Source of the DNA: Acidobacteriota bacterium | Lineage (GTDB): Bacteria; Acidobacteriota; Terriglobia; Terriglobales; Acidobacteriaceae | Length of the DNA: 64,000 nucleotides | Direction: 5' to 3' | Assembly: GCA_021780075.1 (NCBI GenBank) | Contig: JAJXZL010000035.1 | Span: forward strand, 1-64,000 | Shown: one piece after another, positions 54,725 through 62,644 of the stretch | Layout of the letters: every line of letters begins with the position of its first letter | Position numbering within the stretch: position 1 is the first letter of the stretch | Position numbers and translations under genes: made by a program | The notes under the pieces: model-generated | The model's database searches: none | What the model was told of the DNA's origin: nothing | The model's input: the letters and a program-made list of their open reading frames with translations, nothing else

Positions 54725-55312
54725 ATGGCAGTCTCGACCATGGCCGGCATCCCGGCCCTCAAGGATCTCGCAGCGGATATCAAGCGGCGCATGGACCAGG
54801 CCGTCACCGGCTTCCAGGCAAATCTTGCCTCCACGCGCACCGGCCGCGCCAGCGTACACATGCTTGACCAGATCAAGGTGGACTACTACGGCACCCATAC
54901 GCCGGTCACGCAACTGGCGCAGGTCTCCACGCCTGAAGCGCAGCTCATCCTCATTCAGCCCTGGGACCCCACCGTGCTCAAGGAGATTGAGAAGGCTATT
55001 CTCACCTCCGACCTCGGCTTCAACCCGCAGTCCGACGGCAAGCTCATCCGCCTGCCTGTCCCGCCCATGACCGAGGAGCGCCGCCGCGATGTCTGCAAGC
55101 ACCTCAACAAGGTGCTTGAAGAGCACCGCACCGCCATCCGCAACGTGCGCCGCGACGGCAACGACGCCCTCAAGAAGCTCGCCAAGGACAAGAAGATCAG
55201 CGAAGACGAAGAAAAGCGCGCGCTCGAAGAAGTGCAGAAGATGACCGACGAAGAAATCCGCCGCATGGAAGAGCTTTCGCGCAAGAAGGAAGCTGAAGTC
55301 ATGCAGGTGTGA
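54725..55312 (+). CDS. frr: Ribosome recycling factor
   Basis: A 195-residue Frr that splits post-termination ribosomes with EF-G. 'STRTGRASVHMLDQIKVDYYG' (quoted in part as 'RTGRASVHMLDQI') and 'LRSPPMTEERR'-like 'LPVPPMTEERRRD' are conserved; the long C-terminal helix is charged. GAAGAGGA lies about 10 nt before the ATG. The usual neighbours pyrH, tsf and rpsB are absent. A strong terminator lies 49 bp after the stop. Confidence 0.96.
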   Translation: MAVSTMAGIPALKDLAADIKRRMDQAVTGFQANLASTRTGRASVHMLDQIKVDYYGTHTPVTQLAQVSTPEAQLILIQPWDPTVLKEIEKAILTSDLGFNPQSDGKLIRLPVPPMTEERRRDVCKHLNKVLEEHRTAIRNVRRDGNDALKKLAKDKKISEDEEKRALEEVQKMTDEEIRRMEELSRKKEAEVMQV

Positions 55313-55336
55313 GCCGGCGGCCGCATGGCCCGGCTC
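55311..55336 (+). terminator. Weak hairpin at the frr stop
   Basis: GAGCCGG and CCGGCTC form a 7-bp stem with a 12-nt loop, overlapping the stop codon, followed only by TTC. It may be a secondary structure rather than a terminator. Confidence 0.35.
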
Positions 55337-55360
55337 TTCAGTGTGCTGGTCCCAAAAGCA

Positions 55361-55404
55361 GCGAAGGTGGATCCTCCGTCAGGGAAGATCCACCTTCGCG
55401 TTTT
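55361..55404 (+). terminator. Strong intrinsic terminator after frr
   Basis: GCGAAGGTGGATC and GATCCACCTTCGC form a perfect 13-bp stem with a 13-nt loop, followed by GTTTT on the plus strand. Confidence 0.9.
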
Positions 55405-55545
55405 ACCTTGGATTTACAGGAAGCAGATGATCGTGAGAAGTAGCACGATCCCCATCATCGCTTCAAAGCGAACCCCGGAGCACCCGGTCTTTAACCCCAT
55501 CCTGAACCTCCCGCGTCCGCCCTGCCCGTGCGTCCGGACCACTGC

Positions 55546-55773
55546 TTAGAAAACAAGAACCAGCACGGACACTGCATCCAGGAATCCCCATACCACAGCC
55601 ACCACCTGGCAAATCCTGCCGCCATAGAGGAAGATCTTCTCAACGCTCCCGGGATAAAGGATCCGCCGCGACGAGGTGTCCGCCCACTTCTGGCTCTGTC
55701 TCGTCATCAGCTTTCCAAGTTGAAATACGCCGCAAAACAAAAGAACGCCCAAAAGGTACTGGAGAGCTAGCAT
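55546..55773 (-). CDS. 75-residue membrane protein
   Basis: A small protein with two hydrophobic segments ('MLALQYLLGVLLFCGVF' and 'ICQVVAVVWGFLDAVSVLVL') flanking a polar middle ('LMTRQSQKWADTSSRR'). GAGGAGG precedes the ATG at ideal spacing, which is strong support for a real gene. A longer frame would add 36 implausible residues. No family recognised. Confidence 0.7.
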   Translation of the reverse strand: MLALQYLLGVLLFCGVFQLGKLMTRQSQKWADTSSRRILYPGSVEKIFLYGGRICQVVAVVWGFLDAVSVLVLVF

Positions 55774-56120
55774 GGATCCTCCTCGCAACGTCGTTGGTAT
55801 CAACGTCGTTTGTTTGCTTATGTAAAAGCACGTCGCGTGCCAAACCACCGGAGCCGCCGGTTTCCGTCGCCTGCCTCGCATGTTGAGCCTGTCTGCGGAC
55901 AGGGAAATGAAAGCCTATCATGCATGTATTAAATAACTTATCCTGGAGTTCCAGCCGGGCGCGGCATGAGTCTCCCGTGGTCGCGCAGCCGCCTTTGCCT
56001 GGCCCCCGGAAAAAATGTAGAAATTGCCGCTGGCTCGTCGAATTTACACGCCACGCCTCCCCTTAATTTTCAGGTCTATACTACTCAGCGCGGCAAAAGC
56101 ACCGGGAACGGAGGAAGCCG
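55774..56120. other. Divergent promoter region, small membrane gene and M48 gene
   Basis: About 350 bp. TATACT at 56077-56082, about 40 bp before the M48 start, is a candidate -10 box, with no good -35 match. The middle is A/T-rich around 55915-55945. No gene or RNA is recognised. Confidence 0.4.
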
Positions 56121-57608
56121 ATGAGCCGGAGAACGAGATTTTTTCTATCTTTTTCAATTTTGATTTTTGTAGCAGGAATTCTAGTTAGGCCCGCAGAGGC
56201 GCGTTTCACGCCCACACCGTGCAAAAACCCCTACACGCAGCAGCAGGAAATTCAGCTGGGCCTCAAGGCCATGGCCCAGGTTTACCAGCAGCAGCCCATT
56301 CTGCCAGACTCCGATCCCGTCTCGCGCTATGTTCAGGCCCTCGGCATGAAGCTCGTCCAGTACGCCCCCGGTTACCGTTGGCCTTTCCAGTTTCATGTGG
56401 TCAACTCTGCTGATATCAATGCCTTTGCCCTGCCCGGCGGCTCCATCTTCATCAATCTCGGCACCGTGCAGGCGGCCACGGATGAGGCTCAGCTCGCCGG
56501 CGTCATGGCGCATGAAATCTCCCACGTCGTCCAGCGCCACTCCACCTGCAATCAGGCCAGGGAGCAGATGCCCAGCATTCTCGCCGGTCTGGGCGGCGCG
56601 CTGGCAGACATCTTTCTCCCCGGCGCGGCGGGCGCAATCGCGCAGCAGGGCATCAGTTCCGTTGCAGGTCTCACCTTCCTCCGCATGTCGCGCGATGACG
56701 AGAAGCAGGCCGACCTGATGGGCACTGACATCCTTTACGACGCGGGCTACGACCCGCGCGCCTTGCCCCAGTTCTTTGAGACCATCCAGGCCAAATACGG
56801 CTCCGGCGGCGCGCAACTGCTCAGCGACCACCCCAACCCAGGCAACCGCATCGGCTACGTCGATCAGGAGATTGCCACCCTGCCGCCCAAGACCAATGAG
56901 ATAAAAGACAGTCCGCAATTCCAGGCCATGCATGCCGACGCCCTCAAAATGCACGCCGATACGGCGGAGGAGATCAAGGCTGGCAAATGGAAGAGCAAGC
57001 AACCCCCTCTGCCCGCTGAAGCCTCCGCGGCGGTTGCCGCAGACAAATCCACCGCCGCTCCGCAAACCAGCTCCACCACCGCGCCGCAGGCAGGCACGCT
57101 GGCCAGCACCGTAAACTGGCGGCCTTCCTCGGCGATGAACACATTCACCCACTCGTTGTATTCCGTGCGCTATCCGCAGAACTGGAGCATGAGCGGCAGC
57201 ACGCAGTCCTCCGTCACCATCGCGCCCCCCGGCGGAACGGGCACGGACGCCAACGGCCAGACAGCCACCGCCTACGGTGTCATCATCGATCACGTTCAGG
57301 GCCAGGGCGATCTGCAGCAGCAGACCGATGCGCTCGCCCAGAGCATTCAGCAGAGCAACCCCGGCATGAGCGAGGCAACCGACGCGACAGGCATCACCGT
57401 CAATCACCGCCAGGGCCGCAGCATCGAGTTCCTCAGCACCTCGCCGCTCAGCACCTCGAGCAACACCGTCTACGAGCGCGACTGGATGGTCACCGTGCAG
57501 CGCCCCGACGGAAGCCTGAGCTACCTCGTCTTCATCGCGCCAGAGAAGGACTTCAACAGCCTGCGCCCCACGTTCAAGAAAATCCTCAACAGCTTTACCG
57601 TGCGATAG
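56121..57608 (+). CDS. M48-family metalloprotease, BepA/LoiP-like
   Basis: A 495-residue exported zinc protease. Signal peptide 'FFLSFSILIFVAGILV', cleaved near Ala-Glu-Ala. 'NAFALPGGSIFINLGTV' and the HExxH 'MAHEISHVVQRH' (about residue 133-142), with the Glu ligand in 'DEKQADLMG', are M48. The C-terminal ~150 residues after a Pro/Ala/Ser linker form a separate domain ('SLYSVRYPQNWSM', 'EKDFNSLRPTFKKILNSF') of no known family, perhaps PsbP-like in outline. It likely degrades or refolds outer-membrane proteins. GGAGG precedes the ATG. Confidence 0.9.
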   Translation: MSRRTRFFLSFSILIFVAGILVRPAEARFTPTPCKNPYTQQQEIQLGLKAMAQVYQQQPILPDSDPVSRYVQALGMKLVQYAPGYRWPFQFHVVNSADINAFALPGGSIFINLGTVQAATDEAQLAGVMAHEISHVVQRHSTCNQAREQMPSILAGLGGALADIFLPGAAGAIAQQGISSVAGLTFLRMSRDDEKQADLMGTDILYDAGYDPRALPQFFETIQAKYGSGGAQLLSDHPNPGNRIGYVDQEIATLPPKTNEIKDSPQFQAMHADALKMHADTAEEIKAGKWKSKQPPLPAEASAAVAADKSTAAPQTSSTTAPQAGTLASTVNWRPSSAMNTFTHSLYSVRYPQNWSMSGSTQSSVTIAPPGGTGTDANGQTATAYGVIIDHVQGQGDLQQQTDALAQSIQQSNPGMSEATDATGITVNHRQGRSIEFLSTSPLSTSSNTVYERDWMVTVQRPDGSLSYLVFIAPEKDFNSLRPTFKKILNSFTVR

Positions 57609-57636
57609 CCACGGCGAGCGGCAACAGAAACAACAA

Positions 57637-57695
57637 GGGTGGCTCACTCCCGGTTCCTGGCAGGAACTGAGAAGGGAAGTGAGCCACCCGCTTTC
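57637..57695 (+). terminator. Large hairpin after the M48 gene
   Basis: GGGTGGCTCACT and AGTGAGCCACCC form a perfect 12-bp stem enclosing a smaller GTTCCTG/CAGGAAC stem. It is followed by GCTTTCCC. It is also downstream of the convergent orphan secreted gene. Confidence 0.75.
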
Positions 57696-57737
57696 CCGTT
57701 GTGCAGCCGCAGGCCTGTCCTGTCTGCCAGCGCTGCG

Positions 57738-58709
57738 TTACTTCGTCCGTCCCTTTCCCCCCGTAGGACGAGCCGAGAGGATCTTGATCTTCAGTGAAGA
57801 AGAGTAGTCGTCAAAGTTCACCGTGGTAATGGACGAGGAGACATCCGCTACTCCGATGATCTTTGCATTCCGCGTAATAGTGGTGTCGCCTGTATTCTCG
57901 TCCAGCTTGAAGGTGATAAGCCAGTCGCCAGCTTTCGAGGCATCTGTCTCAACGGTACAACTGCCGAGATCCCAGATGTAGCCGTAGATCAAGGATCCTA
58001 CGACATTGATTTCAGCGGCATAGTTTCCAGGACCGTCTGCCGCAGCCTCGTAAACGGCCTTGTTCACGTTGCATCCATACGTCGTGTTGGGCGCGCCATT
58101 ACTGTCGAGCTTTTGAATCATCAAGCGCGCCGTTCTGGAGTACACTGTGGCGCCTAACATCTCCTCGGCAACACCTGTAGTCCCCACAATCTCACTCCGG
58201 CGAGAGCCAAGCAAAGATGCCATGGGATAACCCGTCATGGATGTCTCTGTCGTGAGCGGCTTGCGCAGTACCGTCTCCACGCGAATGGGTTGCGAAGCCG
58301 TCCAACTCTGGCTGATCAGGTTGTCGCCCCAGTCCACCTGAACTTCTTCAGGGGCACTGCCGCCAACTCTCCACTCTGCGCGCCAGGTGTTCTCCGTGTT
58401 CTGCGCATAGTAGTCCGGGTTGGCTGCATAGGGCACGACAAACCACGGAAAGCTCTCATAGATTTCTCCCGCGAGCGGCCGCAGCCCTGTGTTATCGGCC
58501 GGCTCTGGTGGAGTGTTCCAGTCCAGGCCTGAGAGCGTGAGGCCGGTGAGGCCATACCCCTCCGCAAAGACCACGGGGTAAGACAGGTTGTTTCCATAGC
58601 CGGTGGTTTCGCCTCCGCCTCCACTCTTCCCTTTGCCCTGGGCGAGCGCGGCCGTGGCGCAAGCGAGGCCTAACACCAGAACGAACAGCAAGGTCATCTT
58701 GACTTTCAT
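57738..58709 (-). CDS. Secreted protein of unknown family
   Basis: A 323-residue exported protein: signal 'MKVKMTLLFVLVLGLACATAALAQ', then a Gly/Lys spacer ('GKGKSGGGG'). The mature part is rich in Thr, Tyr and aromatic residues, with several short beta-type segments and four cysteines ('YGCNVNK', 'LGSCTVETD') that could form disulfides. The C-terminus is 'GGKGRTK', basic like the spacer. I recognise no family. Codon use and base composition are less GC-rich than the neighbours. Confidence 0.7.
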   Translation of the reverse strand: MKVKMTLLFVLVLGLACATAALAQGKGKSGGGGETTGYGNNLSYPVVFAEGYGLTGLTLSGLDWNTPPEPADNTGLRPLAGEIYESFPWFVVPYAANPDYYAQNTENTWRAEWRVGGSAPEEVQVDWGDNLISQSWTASQPIRVETVLRKPLTTETSMTGYPMASLLGSRRSEIVGTTGVAEEMLGATVYSRTARLMIQKLDSNGAPNTTYGCNVNKAVYEAAADGPGNYAAEINVVGSLIYGYIWDLGSCTVETDASKAGDWLITFKLDENTGDTTITRNAKIIGVADVSSSITTVNFDDYSSSLKIKILSARPTGGKGRTK

Positions 58710-59022
58710 AAGAAAGCTCCTTCCTGCTGCAGATCTCCGGCTGCCCGCTTTTCAGCCAGGCACAAGAGTTTGGCACCTTTCCTATGCAGGAAATGTGATA
58801 TGTGTCATGTCGCCTTGTGATCCAGACACAAGCCACAGCCACTCGCATGCCCATCAAATGGATGCACGCAGCAAGCCCGCAAGTGAAACCGGATTCGGGA
58901 AGATCAATAGGACCGAGGGTTCATCAACAGCGCGTCAACAAGCGCGTTTGCAGCAGATCGTTGGCCCGCCTCGCAGGTGGTCCGCGGAAGGACAAATGAG
59001 CTATGTCACCGGGCGCCCGGTT
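58710..59022. other. Intergenic region upstream of the secreted orphan
   Basis: About 310 bp. It should carry the promoter of the minus-strand orphan gene, near 58780-58810 where the sequence is A/T-rich. Short frames on the plus strand are not supported by a ribosome site. I see no gene or RNA. Confidence 0.45.
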
Positions 59023-59310
59023 CTATGTGAGGAAGAATACCGCCGCAAACGAAGCCAGCGCCGCACCCGCCTGCAATGTCAGGATGGTCAAGGTCTGTCG
59101 GGGAACGCGCGGCAGCCACTTCGCCGCGAAGAAGCAGATCAGCGGCACCTGCGCCACCATCAGAATCTGCCAGATGTGCGCTGCGGCTCCCTCATCGGCC
59201 TCGTGCGCGGTCCCGTAAATCGCCGCATGACCCAGCACCACGGCCAGTCCCGCCAGCGACATCGCAATCGGCAGCGCCGCGCTCGGCTTCTTCAGCAATG
59301 TGGCATTCAT
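59023..59310 (-). CDS. Small membrane protein (95 residues)
   Basis: Three hydrophobic segments ('LPIAMSLAGLAVVLGHAAIYG', quoted only as 'AMSLAGLAVVLGHA', 'IWQILMVAQVPLICFFAAKW' and 'LTLQAGAALASFAAVFFL'). GGAGGT lies at good distance before the ATG. No family recognised; it stands 109 bp upstream of nothing on its strand and downstream of gcvT. Confidence 0.72.
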   Translation of the reverse strand: MNATLLKKPSAALPIAMSLAGLAVVLGHAAIYGTAHEADEGAAAHIWQILMVAQVPLICFFAAKWLPRVPRQTLTILTLQAGAALASFAAVFFLT

Positions 59311-59419
59311 GGCAACCTCCGGGGAAAAACATGCCGCTCAAGCCCGCCCGAGCGTGAACCCTTTGTATCAATTCCGGCGCAGCCTTGTCACCTTGCCGAC
59401 CCGCTCACCTGCCGCAGCC

Positions 59420-60574
59420 TTACTTCCTGGCCCGCTTGTAAAACGGCAGCGGCACCTGCTTCGCGCGCACGCGATTTCCGCGCACCTCCACCAGCACATC
59501 CTCGCCGCTGGCAGCCACCGCTGCGGGCACCATCGCACACGCAATGTTGGTCTTAAGGAACGGCGCAGGCGAACCCGACGTAATTGCCCCGATGCGTTCT
59601 CCAGCCAAAGACAACACGGAGTACCCGTCCCGCGCAATCCCGCGCTCCACCATCTCCAGACCCACAATCCTGCGCTTCGGCCCGTCGGCCGCCTGCACTG
59701 CCAGCAGCGCATCGCGTCCAATAAACTCTCCCTTGTCCAGCTTCAGCCAGCGCTCCAGCCCCGCCTCCAGCACGTTGATTTCGTCAGAAATCTCATGCCC
59801 ATACAGGCTCATGCCCGCCTCCAGCCGCAGCGTGTTCCGCGCGCCCAGCCCGCACGGCCTGATGCCAAACTCCGCGCCCGCCTCCAGCAGCGCCTCCCAC
59901 ATCTTCACGGTGGTCGCCTCGTCCGACGGGGTGTACACCTCAAAGCCGTCCTCGCCGCTGTAGCCCGTGCGCGCAATCAGCACATTGTGAATGCCCGCCA
60001 CCTGCCCCCACGTGAACCAGTAGTTCTTGATCGCGCCAAGGTCCACCTTGGTCAGCTTCTGCAGCGTCTCCAGCGCGCGCGGTCCCTGCACCGCAAGCTG
60101 CGAGTAGTAGCTGGAGTAGTCGCTCAGGTGGATGCCCGGCCACCCGCCCACCTGCTGCCGGATCCACGCAAAGTCCTTGTCCTTCGTCCCTGCATTCACC
60201 ACCAGCAGATAGTCGTTCTCGCCCAGCCGGTGCACCAGGATGTCGTCCACAAACGTCCCCTGCGGCGTCAGCAGCGCGGAGTAGTGCGCCTGCCCATCCT
60301 TCAGCCGCGAGGCATCGTTCATCGTGATCTGCTGCACGGCTGCCAGCGACCCCGGCCCGCGAAACTGAATCTCGCCCATGTGGCTTACGTCGAAAAGCCC
60401 CACACCCGTCCGCACCGCCATGTGCTCGGCAATCAGTCCGCCGCCGGGGCCGGGATACTCCACCGGCATATCCCACCCGCCAAAATCCACCATCTTGGCC
60501 TTCAGCGCGCGATGCGTCGCATTCAGGGCGGTTTTCTTCAGCGTTTCGGCAGCGGGTGCGACAGGTGTGCTCAT
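59420..60574 (-). CDS. gcvT: Aminomethyltransferase (glycine cleavage T protein)
   Basis: GcvT moves the aminomethyl group from the H-protein lipoyl arm to THF. The 384-residue protein has 'MVDFGGWDMPVEYPG', 'GLFDVSHMGEI', 'LVVNAGTKDKD', 'YTGEDGFEVY'-like 'GYSGEDGFEVYTP' and 'GLGARNTLRLEAGMSLYG'. AAAGGA precedes the ATG. gcvH and gcvP are not present here, and there is no recognisable glycine riboswitch in the short upstream gap. Confidence 0.95.
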   Translation of the reverse strand: MSTPVAPAAETLKKTALNATHRALKAKMVDFGGWDMPVEYPGPGGGLIAEHMAVRTGVGLFDVSHMGEIQFRGPGSLAAVQQITMNDASRLKDGQAHYSALLTPQGTFVDDILVHRLGENDYLLVVNAGTKDKDFAWIRQQVGGWPGIHLSDYSSYYSQLAVQGPRALETLQKLTKVDLGAIKNYWFTWGQVAGIHNVLIARTGYSGEDGFEVYTPSDEATTVKMWEALLEAGAEFGIRPCGLGARNTLRLEAGMSLYGHEISDEINVLEAGLERWLKLDKGEFIGRDALLAVQAADGPKRRIVGLEMVERGIARDGYSVLSLAGERIGAITSGSPAPFLKTNIACAMVPAAVAASGEDVLVEVRGNRVRAKQVPLPFYKRARK

Positions 60575-60621
60575 CAGTGTTCCTTTCAGGCGTTGTTACG
60601 GTACCCTGTTAACGATAGGGA

Positions 60622-61281
60622 TTGGGCCGCCGCGGGGTCAAACCTGCGCCCTCCCGCTCCAGGACGGCACGTTTGCACTGGCGCAAGATCATTCCGTGGT
60701 CGATGGTGGGCTTTCGAGCCCTCCTCGGGCCTGCAATGGCAGGCGCAGCATGGGGGATGACAGCACCCGAATCCTGGCTGGGAGCGATGATCGCCGCCGG
60801 CCTTGCCTCCGATGTGTACGACGGCATTCTCGCCCGGCGCTGGCAAACAGACACTTCCGCCCTCCGCGTGGCAGACTCTGCCGCCGACACCGTCTTCTAC
60901 CTCGGCGTGCTCGCGGCCATCGTCGAGCGCCACTGGCCTGCCTTGCACGAGCGCCTCTGGCTTCTTGCCGCGCTTCTTGTCCTCGAGGCCCTTCGAATCC
61001 TTTTTGATTGGATGAAATTTCGCCGCATGGCCAGCTATCACTCGTACGCCGCCAAAGCATGGGGCCTGCTCCTGGCTGCTGCCACCATTGCGCTGCTCTG
61101 CTTCAACCGCGCGCCATGGCTCATGACCGCAGCGCTGGTCTGGGGCATCCTCTGTGACATGGAAGGGCTGGCCATGTCTGCCTTGTTGCCGCACTGGACA
61201 CACGACGTTAAATCTCTCCGCCGCGCCCTCGAATTACGCCGTCAATTCCCCGCACAAGTTTTGCAAGTAAACGATCAATGA
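60622..61281 (+). CDS. CDP-alcohol phosphatidyltransferase-family protein
   Basis: A 219-residue membrane protein with about five hydrophobic segments. The catalytic motif is 'DVYDGILARRWQTD...VADSAAD': D-x2-D-G-x2-A-R, 8 residues, then normally Gly, x3, D, x3, D. Here that Gly is Leu, while all four Asp are present. Such enzymes make phosphatidylglycerol phosphate, cardiolipin or similar phospholipids; the alcohol is not predictable. The chosen start is a TTG with no clear ribosome site; a later start is possible. It is divergent from gcvT. Confidence 0.75.
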   Translation: MGRRGVKPAPSRSRTARLHWRKIIPWSMVGFRALLGPAMAGAAWGMTAPESWLGAMIAAGLASDVYDGILARRWQTDTSALRVADSAADTVFYLGVLAAIVERHWPALHERLWLLAALLVLEALRILFDWMKFRRMASYHSYAAKAWGLLLAAATIALLCFNRAPWLMTAALVWGILCDMEGLAMSALLPHWTHDVKSLRRALELRRQFPAQVLQVNDQ

Positions 61282-61309
61282 GCCTCTAACGATTCAAAAG
61301 GAAAAGACG

Positions 61310-61483
61310 ATGGACAAGATCAGGGGGATTGTATTGGTTGTGCTTGGCATCCTGGCGCTCTATCACGGCTCGACCATGCACCCCAGCCACTCCGCCATCC
61401 TGGCCTATGCCCTGGGAGGGTTCTCCATTGCCATCGGCATCTGGCGGCTGTCCCAGAAGCCACCGCCGCGCCAGCACCCATAA
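61310..61483 (+). CDS. 57-residue membrane protein
   Basis: A short frame with two hydrophobic segments ('IRGIVLVVLGILALYHG' and 'ILAYALGGFSIAIGIW') and a Lys/Pro/Arg tail. AAAGGA precedes the ATG at 7 nt, and it follows the phosphatidyltransferase by 28 bp on the same strand. No family recognised. Confidence 0.65.
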   Translation: MDKIRGIVLVVLGILALYHGSTMHPSHSAILAYALGGFSIAIGIWRLSQKPPPRQHP

Positions 61484-61506
61484 AAACCCGGCTCCGCAGC
61501 TCGCCG

Positions 61507-61905
61507 TTATCGGCGCCGTGCGCGCCAGAATGAACTGATCGTTAGATAAAGGAAGAGGGCAATCAGACACGCTGCCACCACAAACTTCGCGTGGTCCGGC
61601 CCGTGTTCTGCGCTGGCTCGGGTCCGCCACAGCGACTGCCCGAAGATCAGCACAAACATAAAGAAAAAAACCCCAGACACCTCAAGCCACAAAATGCTCC
61701 CCACGCGGGCAAAGGGCCGCAAAAAGCCCCGCACGCCCTGCGCAAGTCCTTTGGTTGCACTGCCCGTCACCCGGCCTGCACTCCGGCCCACGGGCGCGCT
61801 CGCTGCTGGCACAGGCTCGGCGCTGGCTGTCAGGCGCTCGCTGGCCAGGCGCCACGCTACGCGTACGCTCATGCCCAGCACTCGTCCAATGGTTTGTGGT
61901 CTCAC
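61507..61905 (-). CDS. Membrane protein of unknown family
   Basis: About 132 residues with a polar, basic N-terminal half and two hydrophobic segments ('ILWLEVSGVFFFMFVLIFGQ' and 'FVVAACLIALFLYLTISSF'). The longest frame starts at 62076 and overlaps the divergent gene; I start at a GTG at 61905, and an ATG at 61872 is equally possible. No ribosome site decides it. Confidence 0.5.
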   Translation of the reverse strand: MRPQTIGRVLGMSVRVAWRLASERLTASAEPVPAASAPVGRSAGRVTGSATKGLAQGVRGFLRPFARVGSILWLEVSGVFFFMFVLIFGQSLWRTRASAEHGPDHAKFVVAACLIALFLYLTISSFWRARRR

Positions 61906-62050
61906 TTCAAATAGGATGGTATCAGCGGCGGTTCCTGCCCTGCTTTGCACAGTTTTTGGGCAGCAGCAGGTTGCCCCCAGCGCGCTGCGGAAGTAAGGTA
62001 TATGAAACCAACGCAGCGACTCACGCCGGCCGCTGCCCCGGAGGCATGCT

Positions 62051-62353
62051 TTGACATCCCGCCTGCGCGAACTCATTCAGCAATTGGGAGAAGCGATCCA
62101 TGAGTCGGTCATCGAGAGCGAGCAGATTGCCGGCGTTGTGCAGGATATCCGCAAGCACGGTTTCGATGTACTCCTGATGCTCGAGGCCACCATCGGCCTC
62201 AACGAGGTCACGGCCAAGGATGCCGGCGATTCCGGTGCAGAGTCCAGCGGCGAGGAGGGCCCGTTCACCCAGAATGACCTCCACTTCCTCCGCTCCCTGC
62301 GCATCTCCGTCGAGGGCGACACAGACGGCGACGGAGAGCCGCAGGCCGAATAA
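62051..62353 (+). CDS. 100-residue acidic protein
   Basis: A soluble helical protein starting with TTG. GGAGG lies at 6-7 nt, which supports this start. 'LRELIQQLGEAIHESVIESEQI' (amphipathic, quoted in part as 'ELIQQLGEAIHESV') is followed by an acidic, Gly-rich linker and a short C-terminal helix. No family recognised; an acidic adaptor is possible. Confidence 0.65.
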   Translation: MTSRLRELIQQLGEAIHESVIESEQIAGVVQDIRKHGFDVLLMLEATIGLNEVTAKDAGDSGAESSGEEGPFTQNDLHFLRSLRISVEGDTDGDGEPQAE

Positions 62354-62503
62354 GCCTCCTGCTCAGCTCCGCCAGTGCAGCTCCACCGGCCCGTCCATCG
62401 GATGACTGCGTGCCACAGCTCCCACCTTCGAGCGCTGGCACTCTGAGAGCGCGCAGATTAGCATCGGCAGGCTGCTCGTCCTTGTCATACAATCGGCAAT
62501 TGC

Positions 62504-62644
62504 ATGAAGAAGCTTCCCCTTCCGCTCGTGCAGTTCGTGCTGCTCGCCGTGTGCGCCTGCGGCTTGGTGCGCGCGCGGCGCCTCCGCGGGGCAACGTGTG
62601 ACGTGCCGCTCAGGCCCGCGCTCAAAAGGATGGTGCTCGCATGA
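62504..62644 (+). CDS. 46-codon frame before the phosphatase gene
   Basis: A short frame beginning 'MKKLPLPLVQFVLLAVCACG', with a basic start and hydrophobic core like a signal peptide or membrane anchor, then an Arg-rich tail. Its TGA overlaps the ATG of the phosphatase gene (ATGA). No clear ribosome site, so it is uncertain. Confidence 0.35.
   Translation: MKKLPLPLVQFVLLAVCACGLVRARRLRGATCDVPLRPALKRMVLA

Noticed and set aside
56181-57647. Minus-strand frame of 488 codons opposite the M48 gene
   Set aside because: The plus strand encodes a clear HExxH protease with a signal peptide; the reverse frame has no family features.
60575-60621. Glycine riboswitch before gcvT
   Set aside because: The gap is only 47 bp and shows none of the conserved riboswitch core.
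59300-60760. Plus-strand frame of 486 codons opposite gcvT
   Set aside because: gcvT is unambiguous on the minus strand; the reverse frame is low-complexity.
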